Below are positions 1-9,042 of a DNA stretch of 64,000 nt, piece by piece (position 1 is the stretch's first letter; each line of letters opens with the position of its first letter). A model generated the notes under the pieces. It did not search any database. It worked only from the letters and a program-made list of their open reading frames with translations, and was not told the DNA's origin. The stretch comes from Vibrio sp. 16 (GTDB lineage: Bacteria; Pseudomonadota; Gammaproteobacteria; Enterobacterales; Vibrionaceae): the NCBI RefSeq assembly GCF_963681195.1, contig NZ_OY808997.1:868001-932000 (forward strand), read 5' to 3'. The position numbers and the translations under genes were made by a program.

Positions 1-1
1 C

Positions 2-871
2 GGAAATCTGTCTGCTGCTGTCGGACCATTTGCCATTCATGCGGGGCTTATTGAATCTGAGCGACTGCCAGACAATGGCATTGCTGAGATCCGTATTTGG
101 CAGGTAAACATCCAAAAAACCATTATTGCTCATGTGCCAATTGTGAATGGGTTGGTTCAAGAAACGGGTGACTTCGAACTTGATGGCGTGACTTTTCCCG
201 CAGCGGAAATTCAGGTGGACTTTGTCAAACCTGCGGACGGCGAGGGCAGTATGTTTCCAACTGGCCATATCACCGATGAATTTGATGTCCCGGGGATTGG
301 GACATTCAATGCTACGTTTATAAGCGCTGGTATCCCGACCATTTTTATTGATGCAGAAGCCCTTGGTTACAGCGGAACCGAGCTTCAAGATGATATCAAC
401 AATGACGTCGATGCCTTGGCTAAGTTTGAAACTATTCGAGCTCATGGCGCGTTAAAAATGGGCTTGATTGGTACGCTCGAAGAAGCTGAAAGTCGCCAAC
501 ATACCCCTAAAATTGCGTTTGTTTCACCGCCAAAAACCTATCTAGCGTCTAGCGGCAGTCAAGTGAACAAAAGTGAGGTAGACGTGTTGGTTCGTGCTCT
601 TTCTATGGGCAAGCTACATCACGCGATGATGGGAACGGCCGCCGTTGCGATTGCATCCGCTGCCTGCGTTCCTGGTACGGTAGTCAACCTTGCTGCCGGG
701 GGCGGAGAAAAGCAGTGTGTGACATTTGGACATCCTTCGGGGACGTTGAAGGTAGGGGCGGCTGCGACACAAACTGAGTCAGGTTGGGTGGTCGACAAAG
801 CCATAATGAGTCGAAGTGCTCGTATTATCATGGAGGGCTTTGTGCGTGTTCCCTCCACTATTTTTGAATAA
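2..871 (+). CDS. prpF: 2-methyl-aconitate isomerase PrpF, 5' end outside the window
   Basis: The reading frame is open from base 2, so the visible 289 residues are the C-terminal three quarters of a protein whose family is usually about 390 residues. The first residues read GNLSAAVGPFAI, a hallmark of PrpF; the Cys that normally precedes GN would lie just outside. PrpF isomerises 2-methyl-trans-aconitate made by AcnD to the cis form in the cytosolic 2-methylcitrate cycle, which degrades propionyl-CoA. The gene is followed 48 bases later by prpE on the same strand, so this is the end of a prp operon (prpB-prpC-acnD-prpF-prpE is the usual order in this group; the upstream genes are not visible). 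An internal ATG at 134 is not the real start, because homology continues upstream of it. Family assignment is by sequence recognition. Confidence 0.92.
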   Translation, partial: GNLSAAVGPFAIHAGLIESERLPDNGIAEIRIWQVNIQKTIIAHVPIVNGLVQETGDFELDGVTFPAAEIQVDFVKPADGEGSMFPTGHITDEFDVPGIGTFNATFISAGIPTIFIDAEALGYSGTELQDDINNDVDALAKFETIRAHGALKMGLIGTLEEAESRQHTPKIAFVSPPKTYLASSGSQVNKSEVDVLVRALSMGKLHHAMMGTAAVAIASAACVPGTVVNLAAGGGEKQCVTFGHPSGTLKVGAAATQTESGWVVDKAIMSRSARIIMEGFVRVPSTIFE

Positions 872-919
872 TTCACTTGCTGTAAAAGTGCAATGTCAGG
901 ACATACTGGAGGAAGCAAT

Positions 920-2803
920 ATGTCTGCATATCAACAACAATATCAATGGGCGCAAAACGAGCCGGAACAGTTTTGGCAAGCTCAAGCTCAACACATCGAC
1001 TGGTTTGAGAAGCCGAGCACCATCTTAAACACCGATGAAAATGGTATCGAGCGCTGGTTCCCAGATGGCTTGCTCAATACCTGCTGGTTGGCTCTGGACT
1101 ACCATTGTGAGCAAGGACGGGGCGACAATACCGCGTTAATCTATGATTCACCGGTTACTGGTCAGAAGATTCGATACAGCTACCATGAAATGCGCGATCA
1201 AGTGGCGAAAATAGCCGGCATGTTGGCAGCGCAAGGTGTCGAAAAAGGCGATCGCGTGGTTATCTATATGCCAATGATTCCTGAAGCGGCGATGGCGATG
1301 TTGGCTTGCGCGCGATTGGGCGCGATTCACTCTGTTGTCTTTGGCGGGTTTGCCCCTAATGAGCTGGCGGTACGTATCGAAGACGCAGAGCCTAAAGTCA
1401 TCATGACGGCCTCTTGCGGTATCGAAGTCAATAAAGTGATCCCCTATAAGCCAATGGTGGATAAAGCGATTATGGACAGCCGCTGGAAACCAGAACATGT
1501 GTTTGTCCTTCAGCGTCCTCAACTGCAAGCTGAGCTAGGAAGTGAGCGCGACATTGACTGGCAGCAAGCCTATCAAAATGCGCTGCCTCATGCCTGTGTA
1601 CCAGTGCTTTCGACAGACCCTCTTTACATTCTCTATACCTCTGGCACCACGGGTAAACCGAAAGGTGTTGTTCGAGACAATGGCGGCCATGCGGTTGCAA
1701 TGAAATATTCGATGAGTGCTATCTACAACATGCCGCAAAATGGCGTGTTCTGGGCAGCATCGGATGTCGGTTGGGTTGTTGGTCACTCATATATTGTTTA
1801 TGCGCCGTTGATTCATGGCTGCACTACCATTTTATTTGAGGGCAAACCGGTAAGAACGCCTGATCCAGGCGCGTTCTGGCGAGTGTGTGAAGAATACAAC
1901 GTGGACGTGCTCTTTTCTGCGCCGACGGCTTTTCGTGCGATTAAGAAAGAAGATCCAGAGGGTAAGTTCCTTGAGCAGTATGATCTAGCGGCACTTAAAA
2001 CCATCTTTATGGCAGGCGAACGACTCGATCCACCAACCTTAGAGTGGGTAGAGTCCAAGTCGCACAAGCCGGTTGTTGATCACTGGTGGCAAACCGAGAC
2101 AGGTTGGGCTATCGCAGGAAATCCAACAGGGATTGAATCTATGCCTGTCAAAGCAGGTTCGGCAACCAAACCCATTCCTGGATACCAAGTGGAAATTCTC
2201 AATGAGTTAGGTGAAGCTTGCGCGCCGAACCAACAAGGCTTTGTGGCTCTTAAACGCCCATTACCACCAAGTTGCTTGCCGACAGTGTGGCGTAACCACG
2301 ACCGATTTGAATCAGGTTATCTAAGCCAGTTCCCGGGTTATTACGTGTCAGGTGACGGTGGTTATCTTGATGATGATGGTTATCTGTTCATTATGGGGCG
2401 GATTGATGATGTGATTAATGTCGCTGGCCATCGTCTGTCAACCGGAGAGATGGAAGAGATTGTTGGTGGCCACCCTGCGATTGCTGAGTGTGCGGTTGTT
2501 GGCGTTCACGATGAGCTAAAAGGGCAGCTTCCACTTGGGTTTGTGGTCTTGAAAGATGGCGTGAAAGTGGACGATCTTCAGCTTGAGGGAGAGCTTGTTG
2601 GAAAAGTGCGTGACGAGATCGGCGCGGTAGCCTGTTTCAAACATGCACTTGTAGTCGAACGGTTACCCAAAACACGCTCGGGTAAAATTCTGCGTCGTAC
2701 CATTCGCCAAATTGCAGATGGAGAGCAATACACGGTTCCTTCAACAATCGATGATCCAACCAGCTTGGATGAAATATCTAAAGCGCTGCACAGTGAATCA
2801 TAG
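920..2803 (+). CDS. prpE: Propionate-CoA ligase (propionyl-CoA synthetase) PrpE
   Basis: An acyl-adenylate-forming enzyme of 627 residues, close to the 628 of E. coli PrpE. It activates propionate to propionyl-CoA, feeding the methylcitrate cycle with PrpF encoded just upstream. The AMP-binding P-loop reads YTSGTTGKPKG near residue 240, and the C-terminal lobe ends with the PKTRSGKILRR motif near residue 585, whose Lys is the catalytic residue regulated by acylation in this family. I chose ATG 920 because GGAGGA lies at 908-913 and the protein then starts MSAYQQQ. The in-frame ATG at 893 has no Shine-Dalgarno sequence and would put the GGAGGA inside the gene. Acetyl-CoA synthetase is the nearest alternative, but length and context favour PrpE. 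Confidence 0.93.
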   Translation: MSAYQQQYQWAQNEPEQFWQAQAQHIDWFEKPSTILNTDENGIERWFPDGLLNTCWLALDYHCEQGRGDNTALIYDSPVTGQKIRYSYHEMRDQVAKIAGMLAAQGVEKGDRVVIYMPMIPEAAMAMLACARLGAIHSVVFGGFAPNELAVRIEDAEPKVIMTASCGIEVNKVIPYKPMVDKAIMDSRWKPEHVFVLQRPQLQAELGSERDIDWQQAYQNALPHACVPVLSTDPLYILYTSGTTGKPKGVVRDNGGHAVAMKYSMSAIYNMPQNGVFWAASDVGWVVGHSYIVYAPLIHGCTTILFEGKPVRTPDPGAFWRVCEEYNVDVLFSAPTAFRAIKKEDPEGKFLEQYDLAALKTIFMAGERLDPPTLEWVESKSHKPVVDHWWQTETGWAIAGNPTGIESMPVKAGSATKPIPGYQVEILNELGEACAPNQQGFVALKRPLPPSCLPTVWRNHDRFESGYLSQFPGYYVSGDGGYLDDDGYLFIMGRIDDVINVAGHRLSTGEMEEIVGGHPAIAECAVVGVHDELKGQLPLGFVVLKDGVKVDDLQLEGELVGKVRDEIGAVACFKHALVVERLPKTRSGKILRRTIRQIADGEQYTVPSTIDDPTSLDEISKALHSES

Positions 2804-3038
2804 TCATATAACCATATACAGCGCCCGTGGCTCCAATAGCTCGCAACGAGTGGAGTGGGCGCTGAACTATAAAAATATTCAATATCAACGAGTGGAAGTT
2901 CTCTCTGAAGAGCTCACTTCATCCTACCTTGAGATTAATCCATTCGGTATATATGAGATAGATTTCTACACTGAACACTTGCAATACCTCGTTCTCACTC
3001 ATCGATCGCTGATTCTGAACCACTTTAGACGTTTGTAG
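2793..3038 (+). pseudogene. Remnant of a glutathione S-transferase (N-terminal half of thioredoxin fold)
   Basis: From the GTG at 2793, which overlaps the prpE stop, the frame reads HITIYSARGSNSSQRVEWAL and then SSYLEINPFG. This is the start of a GST N-terminal domain (beta-alpha-beta ending in the NPFG/NPxG turn). After the NPFG turn at about 2946 the sequence stops resembling a GST. The expected VP(V/A)L strand and the E-S motif that bind glutathione are missing, and the frame ends after 81 residues where a GST needs about 200. Bases 3039-3161 hold no recognisable C-terminal helical domain in any frame. I read it as a deletion-truncated gene that was once translationally coupled to prpE. 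It could still be transcribed with prpE but cannot encode a working GST. Confidence 0.6.
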
Positions 3039-3161
3039 GCAAGTGCGAGGAAGATTTGAATCGCAACATTGCCATCCAAGAGTTGGAACATGGTCAAAAA
3101 TAGGCATCATGGCGATTGAGCAGTTTGCATACAAAATAGGTCATTAGGAAGGGCAGTAGAA

Positions 3162-3536
3162 ATGATATTGAATCATATTTCATTGGGTACTAATCACGTA
3201 GAGCGTGCGATTACGTTTTATGATTCGATACTCAAAACCTTGGGTGTGCATCGAGCACATACGATTGAAGGTGTGGCCGCAGCTTACGGAGAACAGTTTG
3301 AGTTCTGGATCGGTACACCTTGTGATAGTCAACAAGCAACACATGGCTGCGGTACTCATGTTGCGTTCAATGCGCCAAGTCGAGAGTCGGTCGACGCTTT
3401 CTATCAAAGCGCCATCGAGCTCGGTGCGCAGTGTCAGGGAAAGCCAGGGTTAAGACCGGAATATGGCGACACCTATTATGCGGCTTACGTAAAAGATTTG
3501 GATGGCAACAAGATTGAGGCGGTACATTTCTCATAA
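3162..3536 (+). CDS. VOC-family (glyoxalase/dioxygenase fold) protein
   Basis: A single vicinal-oxygen-chelate domain of 124 residues. It shows the two beta-alpha-beta-beta-beta modules of the fold, with likely metal ligands His5 (NHISLG), the His of THVAF in the middle and the Glu of KIEAV near the end. The family includes glyoxalases, ring-cleaving dioxygenases and fosfomycin/bleomycin resistance proteins; nothing here tells which substrate is used. AGGAAGG precedes the ATG, and an intrinsic terminator follows at 3602. It stands as a short unit between the GST remnant and a GNAT gene. Cytosolic, no signal peptide. Confidence 0.8.
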   Translation: MILNHISLGTNHVERAITFYDSILKTLGVHRAHTIEGVAAAYGEQFEFWIGTPCDSQQATHGCGTHVAFNAPSRESVDAFYQSAIELGAQCQGKPGLRPEYGDTYYAAYVKDLDGNKIEAVHFS

Positions 3537-3601
3537 TCCGGCGGAGATTTATTAAATCCAAGTCGAGCGTCATAAACGAGAATAGACTCCGATTTCAACC
3601 G

Positions 3602-3628
3602 TGCCCTCTCGCATCAGAGGGCATTTTT
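3602..3628 (+). terminator. Intrinsic terminator after the prpE/VOC unit
   Basis: TGCCCTCT at 3602-3609 pairs perfectly with AGAGGGCA at 3616-3623 across a 6-base loop and is followed by five T. Confidence 0.85.
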
Positions 3629-3687
3629 GTTGATAATTTTCTGATAAATGCTCACACTGTCACTTTATTCGCTTCTCAAAAATATCT

Positions 3688-4167
3688 ATGCAACGCCTAT
3701 CAATAAGAGCTGCCAATCAAAACGACCTCGAACAACTCAACGAGCTTATGTATCTGCTTCATGATGAGCATCATCAGCAATCTCCCGAGTTTTTCAAAAC
3801 TGCAGACGATATTGAGCAAGAAAAGAGCATTGCGCGTTACCTTGATAATCCAGAATGCCTTGTGTTTGTCGCTGTTCAGGAGGCGAACATCGTTGGATTT
3901 ATCACAGGTCACTTTTGTGAATTGGTATCAACAGTCAGCAAGCCCGTTCAAATGGGCAGTATTGATGAGCTGTATGTTGTGCAGCCGCACCGTCAAAATG
4001 GCGTTGCACGGGCGCTGTGCCAAACCATTGAGAAGCGATTTGAGGAGTATGGGGTGAGAGAGATGTTTGTAGAGGTCTGGGATTTCAATCGCCCTGCGAA
4101 CAGACTTTACCAAGAACTGGGTTTTGTAAACCACATCAATTGGCTTCGAAAACCCTTAGGAAGATAA
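3688..4167 (+). CDS. GNAT-family N-acetyltransferase
   Basis: A 159-residue GCN5-related acetyltransferase. The acetyl-CoA pyrophosphate-binding motif A is clear: IDELYVVQPHRQNGVARAL (an R/Q-x-x-G-x-A variant) near residues 92-110. Motif B follows as VEVWDFNRPANRLYQELGF near residues 129-147. Substrate cannot be read from the sequence; small-molecule or protein N-acetylation are both possible. The stop codon lies 7 bases before the ATG of the Nudix-PAP2 gene, so the two are probably co-transcribed. Cytosolic. Confidence 0.85.
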   Translation: MQRLSIRAANQNDLEQLNELMYLLHDEHHQQSPEFFKTADDIEQEKSIARYLDNPECLVFVAVQEANIVGFITGHFCELVSTVSKPVQMGSIDELYVVQPHRQNGVARALCQTIEKRFEEYGVREMFVEVWDFNRPANRLYQELGFVNHINWLRKPLGR

Positions 4168-4174
4168 AACTAGA

Positions 4175-5602
4175 ATGAATAATCGTTTCAACGGGCTGAG
4201 TTACTTTTTTTTAATTATTTTAAGCGTTATGGCGTTCTCGTCGTATGCGCAGAGCGAAGTGGGCAACGTAAAAGGCGCGGCGTGTATCATTCGCGCTGAC
4301 AACAAACTCGTGATGGTACACGAGATCATTACCAAAAAACTCTCCCTCCCCGCAGGTCGAGTTGAGCCTGGCGAAGATCCCGCGATCGCGGCTCAACGTG
4401 AAACATGGGAAGAGACAGGTCTGGTTGTAAAGATTGACGGCGTGTTAGGTCGCACTAAAGATGCGGTTTTTTATGACTGTGTGTCTGAATCTGACATTGT
4501 GTCTTTCCAGTTCAACAATATCTACGATGGCTATGAGCTGCCAATATGGTTTGCTCCCCATTATGGCGTCGAGATCGCCTCAGCAATGCTTGTTAACCCA
4601 GACAATATTCCTGCGAGCGATTACCGCTATCCGGCACAAATGGAGTGGGTATCGCAGTTAACCAAGAAGGCGACGGATCAGTCGGTTGTGTATGTGGGGA
4701 ACTTGGTTGAGGCAGCCCCCGGCTTTAACCAGATTGAATTAGCTTGGATGCTTAAATTCCAACACCTTGTATTGTCTTTGCCAGAGAGTATCAAGGAGAT
4801 GGTGCGTGGCGTCATCATGAGTGGCAATATGCTGTCAGAGCCCTTCCTGCTGATCATTTTGTTGCCGTTGGTCTTTTTGCGATATGGCAGAGCGTTTACC
4901 TATAAGATCTTTTTTGCTGTCACGGTGACCTCTCTGATGAGTCTTGTCGCCCAGCAAGGCTTTGCGTTTCCGAGGCCGCACGTGTATCTCCCAGCCGTTG
5001 AGTTGGTGCAGACCTACGGTTACAGTTTTCCAAGCACGCCAGCCGCGATTTGGCTTTGTATTGGCGTTCTCATACTGAACGAAGAGAAGAAGCTCTCTTT
5101 GAATCCGACATCGTTAGGTTTTGCCGTGTTGATGGTTTGGTTAGGGATGGCTAAGTTCTACACCGGCTCTGCGTTTATGATCGATATCGTAAGTGGTGCT
5201 TTGCTCGGATTCTTGTGCGCTTGGCATATCATTCGCTTGGAAGGCAAACAGGAAGTCAACGCTATTGAGTTACTTTCTTCGAAAGTAGTTTGGTTTATGC
5301 TTCTTGGAATATGTACTGTGATGGGGCTATTCTGGCCAAGTCCAATTGTCGTCTATTGGTTGGCGATTATCGTCACGGTGTTGGCATTGATTTTTGGCTT
5401 GAAAGAGGGAGAGGGCGCCAGACAGAGTAGGACAGTCTATTTGTTGATCTTCGCTCTTTTGGCGGTCAACGTGGTTATCTCACTTGCGGCGAGCATGCTC
5501 TCCTTTAACACTATGCTCGCATTAAGCGTCGAGGCAGCAAGATACCCAGTGTTAATTCTGATGTTTGTTTTCGCTGTCGGGAAGTTCAAACAGGCTGCGT
5601 AG
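4175..5602 (+). CDS. Nudix hydrolase fused to a degenerate PAP2-type membrane domain
   Basis: A 475-residue two-part protein. Residues 8-24 form a hydrophobic segment ending SSYAQS that looks like a signal peptide or membrane anchor. Residues 32-160 are a Nudix domain with an intact Nudix box starting at G61 (GRVEPGED, then RETWEETG), so nucleotide-diphosphate hydrolysis is plausible. From about residue 205 the protein is a polytopic membrane region arranged like PAP2 phosphatases (FPRPH near 264, FPSTPA near 283, KFYTGSAFMIDIVSG near 326). In active PAP2 enzymes these positions carry RP, PSGH and SRxxxxxHxxxD. Here both catalytic His are absent. The Nudix domain should face the periplasm if the leader is cleaved or used as an anchor. 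Short distance from the GNAT gene suggests an operon. The substrate is unknown; lipid-linked or nucleoside diphosphates are possible. Confidence 0.8.
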   Translation: MNNRFNGLSYFFLIILSVMAFSSYAQSEVGNVKGAACIIRADNKLVMVHEIITKKLSLPAGRVEPGEDPAIAAQRETWEETGLVVKIDGVLGRTKDAVFYDCVSESDIVSFQFNNIYDGYELPIWFAPHYGVEIASAMLVNPDNIPASDYRYPAQMEWVSQLTKKATDQSVVYVGNLVEAAPGFNQIELAWMLKFQHLVLSLPESIKEMVRGVIMSGNMLSEPFLLIILLPLVFLRYGRAFTYKIFFAVTVTSLMSLVAQQGFAFPRPHVYLPAVELVQTYGYSFPSTPAAIWLCIGVLILNEEKKLSLNPTSLGFAVLMVWLGMAKFYTGSAFMIDIVSGALLGFLCAWHIIRLEGKQEVNAIELLSSKVVWFMLLGICTVMGLFWPSPIVVYWLAIIVTVLALIFGLKEGEGARQSRTVYLLIFALLAVNVVISLAASMLSFNTMLALSVEAARYPVLILMFVFAVGKFKQAA

Positions 5603-5611
5603 TGCAGCCTG
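5591..5611 (+). terminator. Hairpin spanning the Nudix-PAP2 stop codon
   Basis: CAGGCTGC at 5591-5598 pairs with GCAGCCTG at 5604-5611, with the TAG stop codon in the loop. The following sequence is only moderately T-rich. It lies between two convergent genes and may end both transcripts. Confidence 0.45.
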
Positions 5612-5622
5612 CTCTTGTTCAA

Positions 5623-7260
5623 TTAACACTTAAACTGAGAAACCAGCTCATCTAAGCGTTGGCATTGCGCCCCGAGTGAATCCAATGAGCGCTCAGCAGT
5701 GTCAACCGTTGTCACCATGCTATTGCTGTTGTGGGCAATTTTCTGGATGTTTGCATTGAGATCTTCACTGACGGCATTTTGTTGCGCTGCTGCCGCAGCA
5801 ATCTGAGCATTCATCTCATTCATTCTACTGATTGCAGACAGAATCTCATGGAGCGAGTGAGTAGCGCTACTTGCTGAAGCGATGGTCTCTTCACTGCTTG
5901 CTTTACTTGCTTGCATCACTTTTACAGCTTGTTCTGCACCGGTCTGAAGTCGTTCAATCATTGCCTGAATTTGACCAGTACTTTGCTGTGTGCGGCTTGC
6001 TAGAGAGCGTACTTCATCAGCAACAACAGCGAAGCCTCTTCCTTGTTCACCCGCACGCGCCGCTTCGATCGCAGCATTCAATGCGAGCAAGTTCGTTTGT
6101 TCTGCAATTCCACATATGACATCAAGTATTGATGCGATGTTTGCCACATCTTGATCAAGTGTGTGAATCACTGAACTGGCGTTGTCTACGTCATCAGCCA
6201 GCCCTTGGATAGAGATAACCGTTGACTCCAATACTTGGTTCGTACTTTGAACTTCATCTACCGCGTTGCTGCTTGCTCCAGCAGCATCTGTCGCATTATC
6301 ACTGACAGAAAGGCTTGTTGCCTGCATTTCATTGACCGCAGCAGCAACGAGTTCGCTTTCCTGCTGCTGCTGATTGGTCGATTCAGAAATCGACTGAGCA
6401 ACGCTTGCTAAATGAAGCATCTCGCTACGAATGGACGCTGTGGTTTCAACAACTTGTTGGATTGTGGTTTGAATCTTAGTTGCGAAGAGGTTAAACGCTT
6501 CGCCAAGTTGACCGATCTCATCATTAGATTGGCTGATAATGCGTTGGCTTAAATCGCCGTCACCTGATGAAATCTCTCGCATCGCACTGGTGATGTTCTC
6601 AATCGGTTTAACGATGACTCGAATCAGCAGCCAGCAGGTGACTACCGCGAGTATGATCACCAGTAGCGTGCCGATCTCCAAAGTCAGTTCTGCTTTTTGT
6701 TGGGCTAAGGTATTTTCTGTTTGTGTTTTTGCACGTACTTCTTCAATCAGGTCTTTGACGACATTGAGCTGTTTGCGTACGGCAATAAACTGCTGTTCAA
6801 AGGTCTCTTTGTTTCTATCATATTGAAGTGACCAGTCCGCTTTAGGGAGAGTAATGAACTGCTCATAGCTTGCAAGCCAATCCTCGCCTAAGGAGACGAG
6901 CTTCTCGACTTCTCGCGCCGCTGATTTTGGCAGAAGGCCTAACTCGATGAGTGAGTTGGCATGTCTCATCCTTGGTAGCGCTTTGTAGGCGTTGTCTTTG
7001 TATTCAAATAGGTGATGCTCGACTTCGTCATTGGATGACGCAAGCACCAAACCTTGCACTGCGGAAGTGGCTTGATAAAGATCGCGATAAGCATCTTCAA
7101 TCGTGAACAAAGCGGGTAGATAATGTTGTTGGATCGAATCGGAAATCTTCGCTTGCTGCTGCGATGTCAGCACATTAAGCATAGAGCTAACGCTGAAAAG
7201 TAAAATGAGAAGAGAGAGTGGTAACACAATCTTCTTTTTGATCGATAAATTGGAAAACAT
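5623..7260 (-). CDS. Methyl-accepting chemotaxis protein
   Basis: A 545-residue transmembrane chemoreceptor. It has a first membrane helix near residues 10-30, a periplasmic domain of about 150 residues that looks all-helical (four-helix-bundle type, predicted from composition), a second helix near 195-215, a HAMP domain beginning [13 protein letters not shown], and a long cytoplasmic coiled-coil. The hairpin tip is the invariant [20 protein letters not shown] near residue 384. No CheR-binding pentapeptide is present at the C-terminus, which ends QFKC. The ligand cannot be inferred. I took ATG at 7260, preceded by ACAGG, rather than the TTG at 7278. It is transcribed alone, converging on the Nudix gene. 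Confidence 0.93.
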   Translation of the reverse strand: MFSNLSIKKKIVLPLSLLILLFSVSSMLNVLTSQQQAKISDSIQQHYLPALFTIEDAYRDLYQATSAVQGLVLASSNDEVEHHLFEYKDNAYKALPRMRHANSLIELGLLPKSAAREVEKLVSLGEDWLASYEQFITLPKADWSLQYDRNKETFEQQFIAVRKQLNVVKDLIEEVRAKTQTENTLAQQKAELTLEIGTLLVIILAVVTCWLLIRVIVKPIENITSAMREISSGDGDLSQRIISQSNDEIGQLGEAFNLFATKIQTTIQQVVETTASIRSEMLHLASVAQSISESTNQQQQESELVAAAVNEMQATSLSVSDNATDAAGASSNAVDEVQSTNQVLESTVISIQGLADDVDNASSVIHTLDQDVANIASILDVICGIAEQTNLLALNAAIEAARAGEQGRGFAVVADEVRSLASRTQQSTGQIQAMIERLQTGAEQAVKVMQASKASSEETIASASSATHSLHEILSAISRMNEMNAQIAAAAAQQNAVSEDLNANIQKIAHNSNSMVTTVDTAERSLDSLGAQCQRLDELVSQFKC

Positions 7261-7365
7261 AGTAGTAGCCTGTAACAATTGGAACAGACTTTATACTAAC
7301 AATGCCTTTAGCGTATGTCGTTTAAGGTTATGATTTTTAACAATAAAAATTTCTATCGTAAGGAT

Positions 7366-7401
7366 AAAAGGCAATAAAATTTATCCTATTTATTGCCTTT
7401 T
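7366..7401 (-). terminator. Intrinsic terminator of the yidA-type gene
   Basis: AAAAGGCAATAAA at 7366-7378 is complementary to TTTATTGCCTTTT at 7389-7401, giving a 13-bp stem with a 10-base loop and a T-run on the minus strand. Confidence 0.8.
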
Positions 7402-7407
7402 GGTTAA

Positions 7408-8214
7408 TCAGTTGAGTACAAACTCTTCGATGACTTTAGCAACGCCATCTTCATTATTACTGGTGGTTATGTAATCGGCGATTTGCTTGGTTTGTGGCAT
7501 GGCATTACTCATTGCAACGCCAAGTCCCGCATACTGAATCATATGGTGATCGTTTTCCGCATCCCCAACACAAATTACTTCGCTTTGGTTAATACCGAGA
7601 AACTCTGCAATAGCACTGACACCGACACCTTTATTACTATCTAGGTTAAGAAACTCGAGAAAAAACGGCGCGCTTTGTACGATTGTAAACTCGTTATGCA
7701 AATGGGCAGGGATTTGCTCTATTGCACGAGTGAGCTTGGTCGGCTCGCCAACGATCATCGCTTTGATGATTGGATGATCATCGGTAAGAGTTTCAAAGGC
7801 CATTTCTGTTACAGGTACTCCATTAATCGTCGATTCGATATCTGTGTATTCGTTTTGTTTGGGTGTGATCAGACCATGTTCAACAGAGAATGCGTGGCAA
7901 TCTAATCCTAAACTCTCAGCGAGCTTAGCGACCTGCTTAGCTTGTCGACCGTCAATCGTTGCTTGGTGAATAACTTTTCCAGAGCCGATTTCTTGCACGA
8001 CAGAGCCGTTGAAGTAAACAACAAATTCGCCTTGTTCAGTTAGCCCCAATTCACGTAATGCGCCTTTCATTCCGTCAAGTGGTCTTCCTGATGCCAACAC
8101 GACTTTTACGCCTTGTTTTCGAGCGGCTGCGATGGCGTCTTTTGTTTTACTACTGATGGTTTTGTCGCTGGTTAACAGTGTCCCATCCATATCAAGTGCG
8201 ATCAGTTTATACAT
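7408..8214 (-). CDS. yidA: Cof-type HAD sugar phosphatase, YidA-like
   Basis: A 268-residue haloacid-dehalogenase-type phosphatase; E. coli YidA is 270. HAD motif I is DMDGTLL at residues 8-14 (nucleophile Asp8, general acid Asp10), motif II the Ser in LASGRP, motif III the Lys of SNKGVG, and motif IV GDAENDHHMI. The cap is of the C2B type as in YidA. YidA-family enzymes dephosphorylate small sugar phosphates such as alpha-glucose-1-phosphate and erythrose-4-phosphate in the cytosol. The C-terminal EDGVAK.IEEFVLN closely matches YidA. It is a single-gene unit with its own terminator, divergent from queE. Confidence 0.88.
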   Translation of the reverse strand: MYKLIALDMDGTLLTSDKTISSKTKDAIAAARKQGVKVVLASGRPLDGMKGALRELGLTEQGEFVVYFNGSVVQEIGSGKVIHQATIDGRQAKQVAKLAESLGLDCHAFSVEHGLITPKQNEYTDIESTINGVPVTEMAFETLTDDHPIIKAMIVGEPTKLTRAIEQIPAHLHNEFTIVQSAPFFLEFLNLDSNKGVGVSAIAEFLGINQSEVICVGDAENDHHMIQYAGLGVAMSNAMPQTKQIADYITTSNNEDGVAKVIEEFVLN

Positions 8215-8289
8215 AACTTACCTAAAATAAATACATCAAAGAGTCGCAGGATAAAGGTTAGTAAAGTAATGATCAATTTATGAAGAGGT

Positions 8290-8338
8290 TGACCTTCTAA
8301 CCTAGGTCATTTAAGGTCTCCGTCCTGCAAAATTTTGC
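8290..8338. promoter_or_regulatory. Inverted repeats in the yidA-queE intergenic region
   Basis: TGACCT at 8290-8295 is inverted as AGGTCA at 8304-8309, and a perfect 12-base palindrome GCAAAATTTTGC sits at 8327-8338, 23 bases before the queE start. They could be an operator or leader hairpins. I could not match them to a known preQ1 riboswitch core, so the role is open. Confidence 0.3.
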
Positions 8339-8361
8339 GATTAAGTTAGGCTGAGAGTAAG

Positions 8362-9030
8362 TTGTATAAAGTTAACGAGATGTTTGAAACCATTCAGGGG
8401 GAAGGGGTCTTTACAGGTGTCCCTTCTGTATTTGTTCGTCTTCAGGAATGCCCTGTTGGATGTGCTTGGTGTGATACCAAGCAAACGTGGGATGCAACAC
8501 CACAAGATGAAACAAGTTTCTCTGAAATTATGAAAAAAACACAAGACTCGCCAACTTGGTGCCAATCGTCAGCGCAAGGCATCGTAGACGAGTACCGTAA
8601 TCAAGAGTATACCGCTAAGCATATCGTGATTACGGGCGGAGAGCCTTGTATCTATGACTTAACACCGCTTACGGAAGCCTTCGAAGCGATTGGCTGCCAA
8701 TGCCAAATTGAAACCAGTGGTACTTCTGAAGTTCGAGCAACAGACAATACTTGGGTGACAGTGTCACCAAAGGTGGCGATGAAAGGAAAGCTGCCAGTTC
8801 TCGATTCCGCACTTGTTCGCGCCAATGAGATAAAGCATCCCGTCGCAACGCAAAAAGACATCGATCAACTTGATGAGCTGCTTGAGCGCGCTAAGGTCCC
8901 AGAGACCACTGTGGTTGCATTGCAGCCGATCAGCCAGAAGCCAAGAGCCACTCAGCTCTGTATTGATGTATGTGTAAAGCGTAATTGGCGCTTATCCATT
9001 CAAACTCATAAATATCTCAGCATCGCGTAA
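8362..9030 (+). CDS. queE: 7-carboxy-7-deazaguanine synthase QueE
   Basis: A radical-SAM enzyme of 222 residues that converts 6-carboxy-tetrahydropterin to 7-carboxy-7-deazaguanine in the queuosine/preQ0 pathway; E. coli QueE is 223. The cluster-binding cysteines are in CPVGCAWC (C-x3-C-x2-C) near residues 30-37, followed by DTKQTW. The glycine-rich SAM-contact motif reads ITGGEPC near residue 93. I favour the TTG at 8362 as start, because the residues it adds (YKVNEMFETIQGEG) match the N-terminus of E. coli QueE and GAGAG lies 7 bases upstream. The ATG at 8380 would trim a conserved strand. It forms a two-gene operon with queC, 12 bases apart. Confidence 0.93.
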   Translation: MYKVNEMFETIQGEGVFTGVPSVFVRLQECPVGCAWCDTKQTWDATPQDETSFSEIMKKTQDSPTWCQSSAQGIVDEYRNQEYTAKHIVITGGEPCIYDLTPLTEAFEAIGCQCQIETSGTSEVRATDNTWVTVSPKVAMKGKLPVLDSALVRANEIKHPVATQKDIDQLDELLERAKVPETTVVALQPISQKPRATQLCIDVCVKRNWRLSIQTHKYLSIA

Positions 9031-9042
9031 AGGATAATCAAG

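Noticed and set aside
2712..2792. Start of the GST-like frame inside prpE
   Set aside because: The in-frame ATG codons inside prpE give residues unrelated to GST; homology begins only after the GTG at 2793.
2919..3134. Minus-strand open frame behind prpE as a transposase fragment
   Set aside because: Its translation matches no transposase motif I could recognise and it overlaps the GST remnant.
8215..8361. preQ1 riboswitch before queE
   Set aside because: The inverted repeats do not show a recognisable preQ1 aptamer core or an expression platform at the ribosome site.
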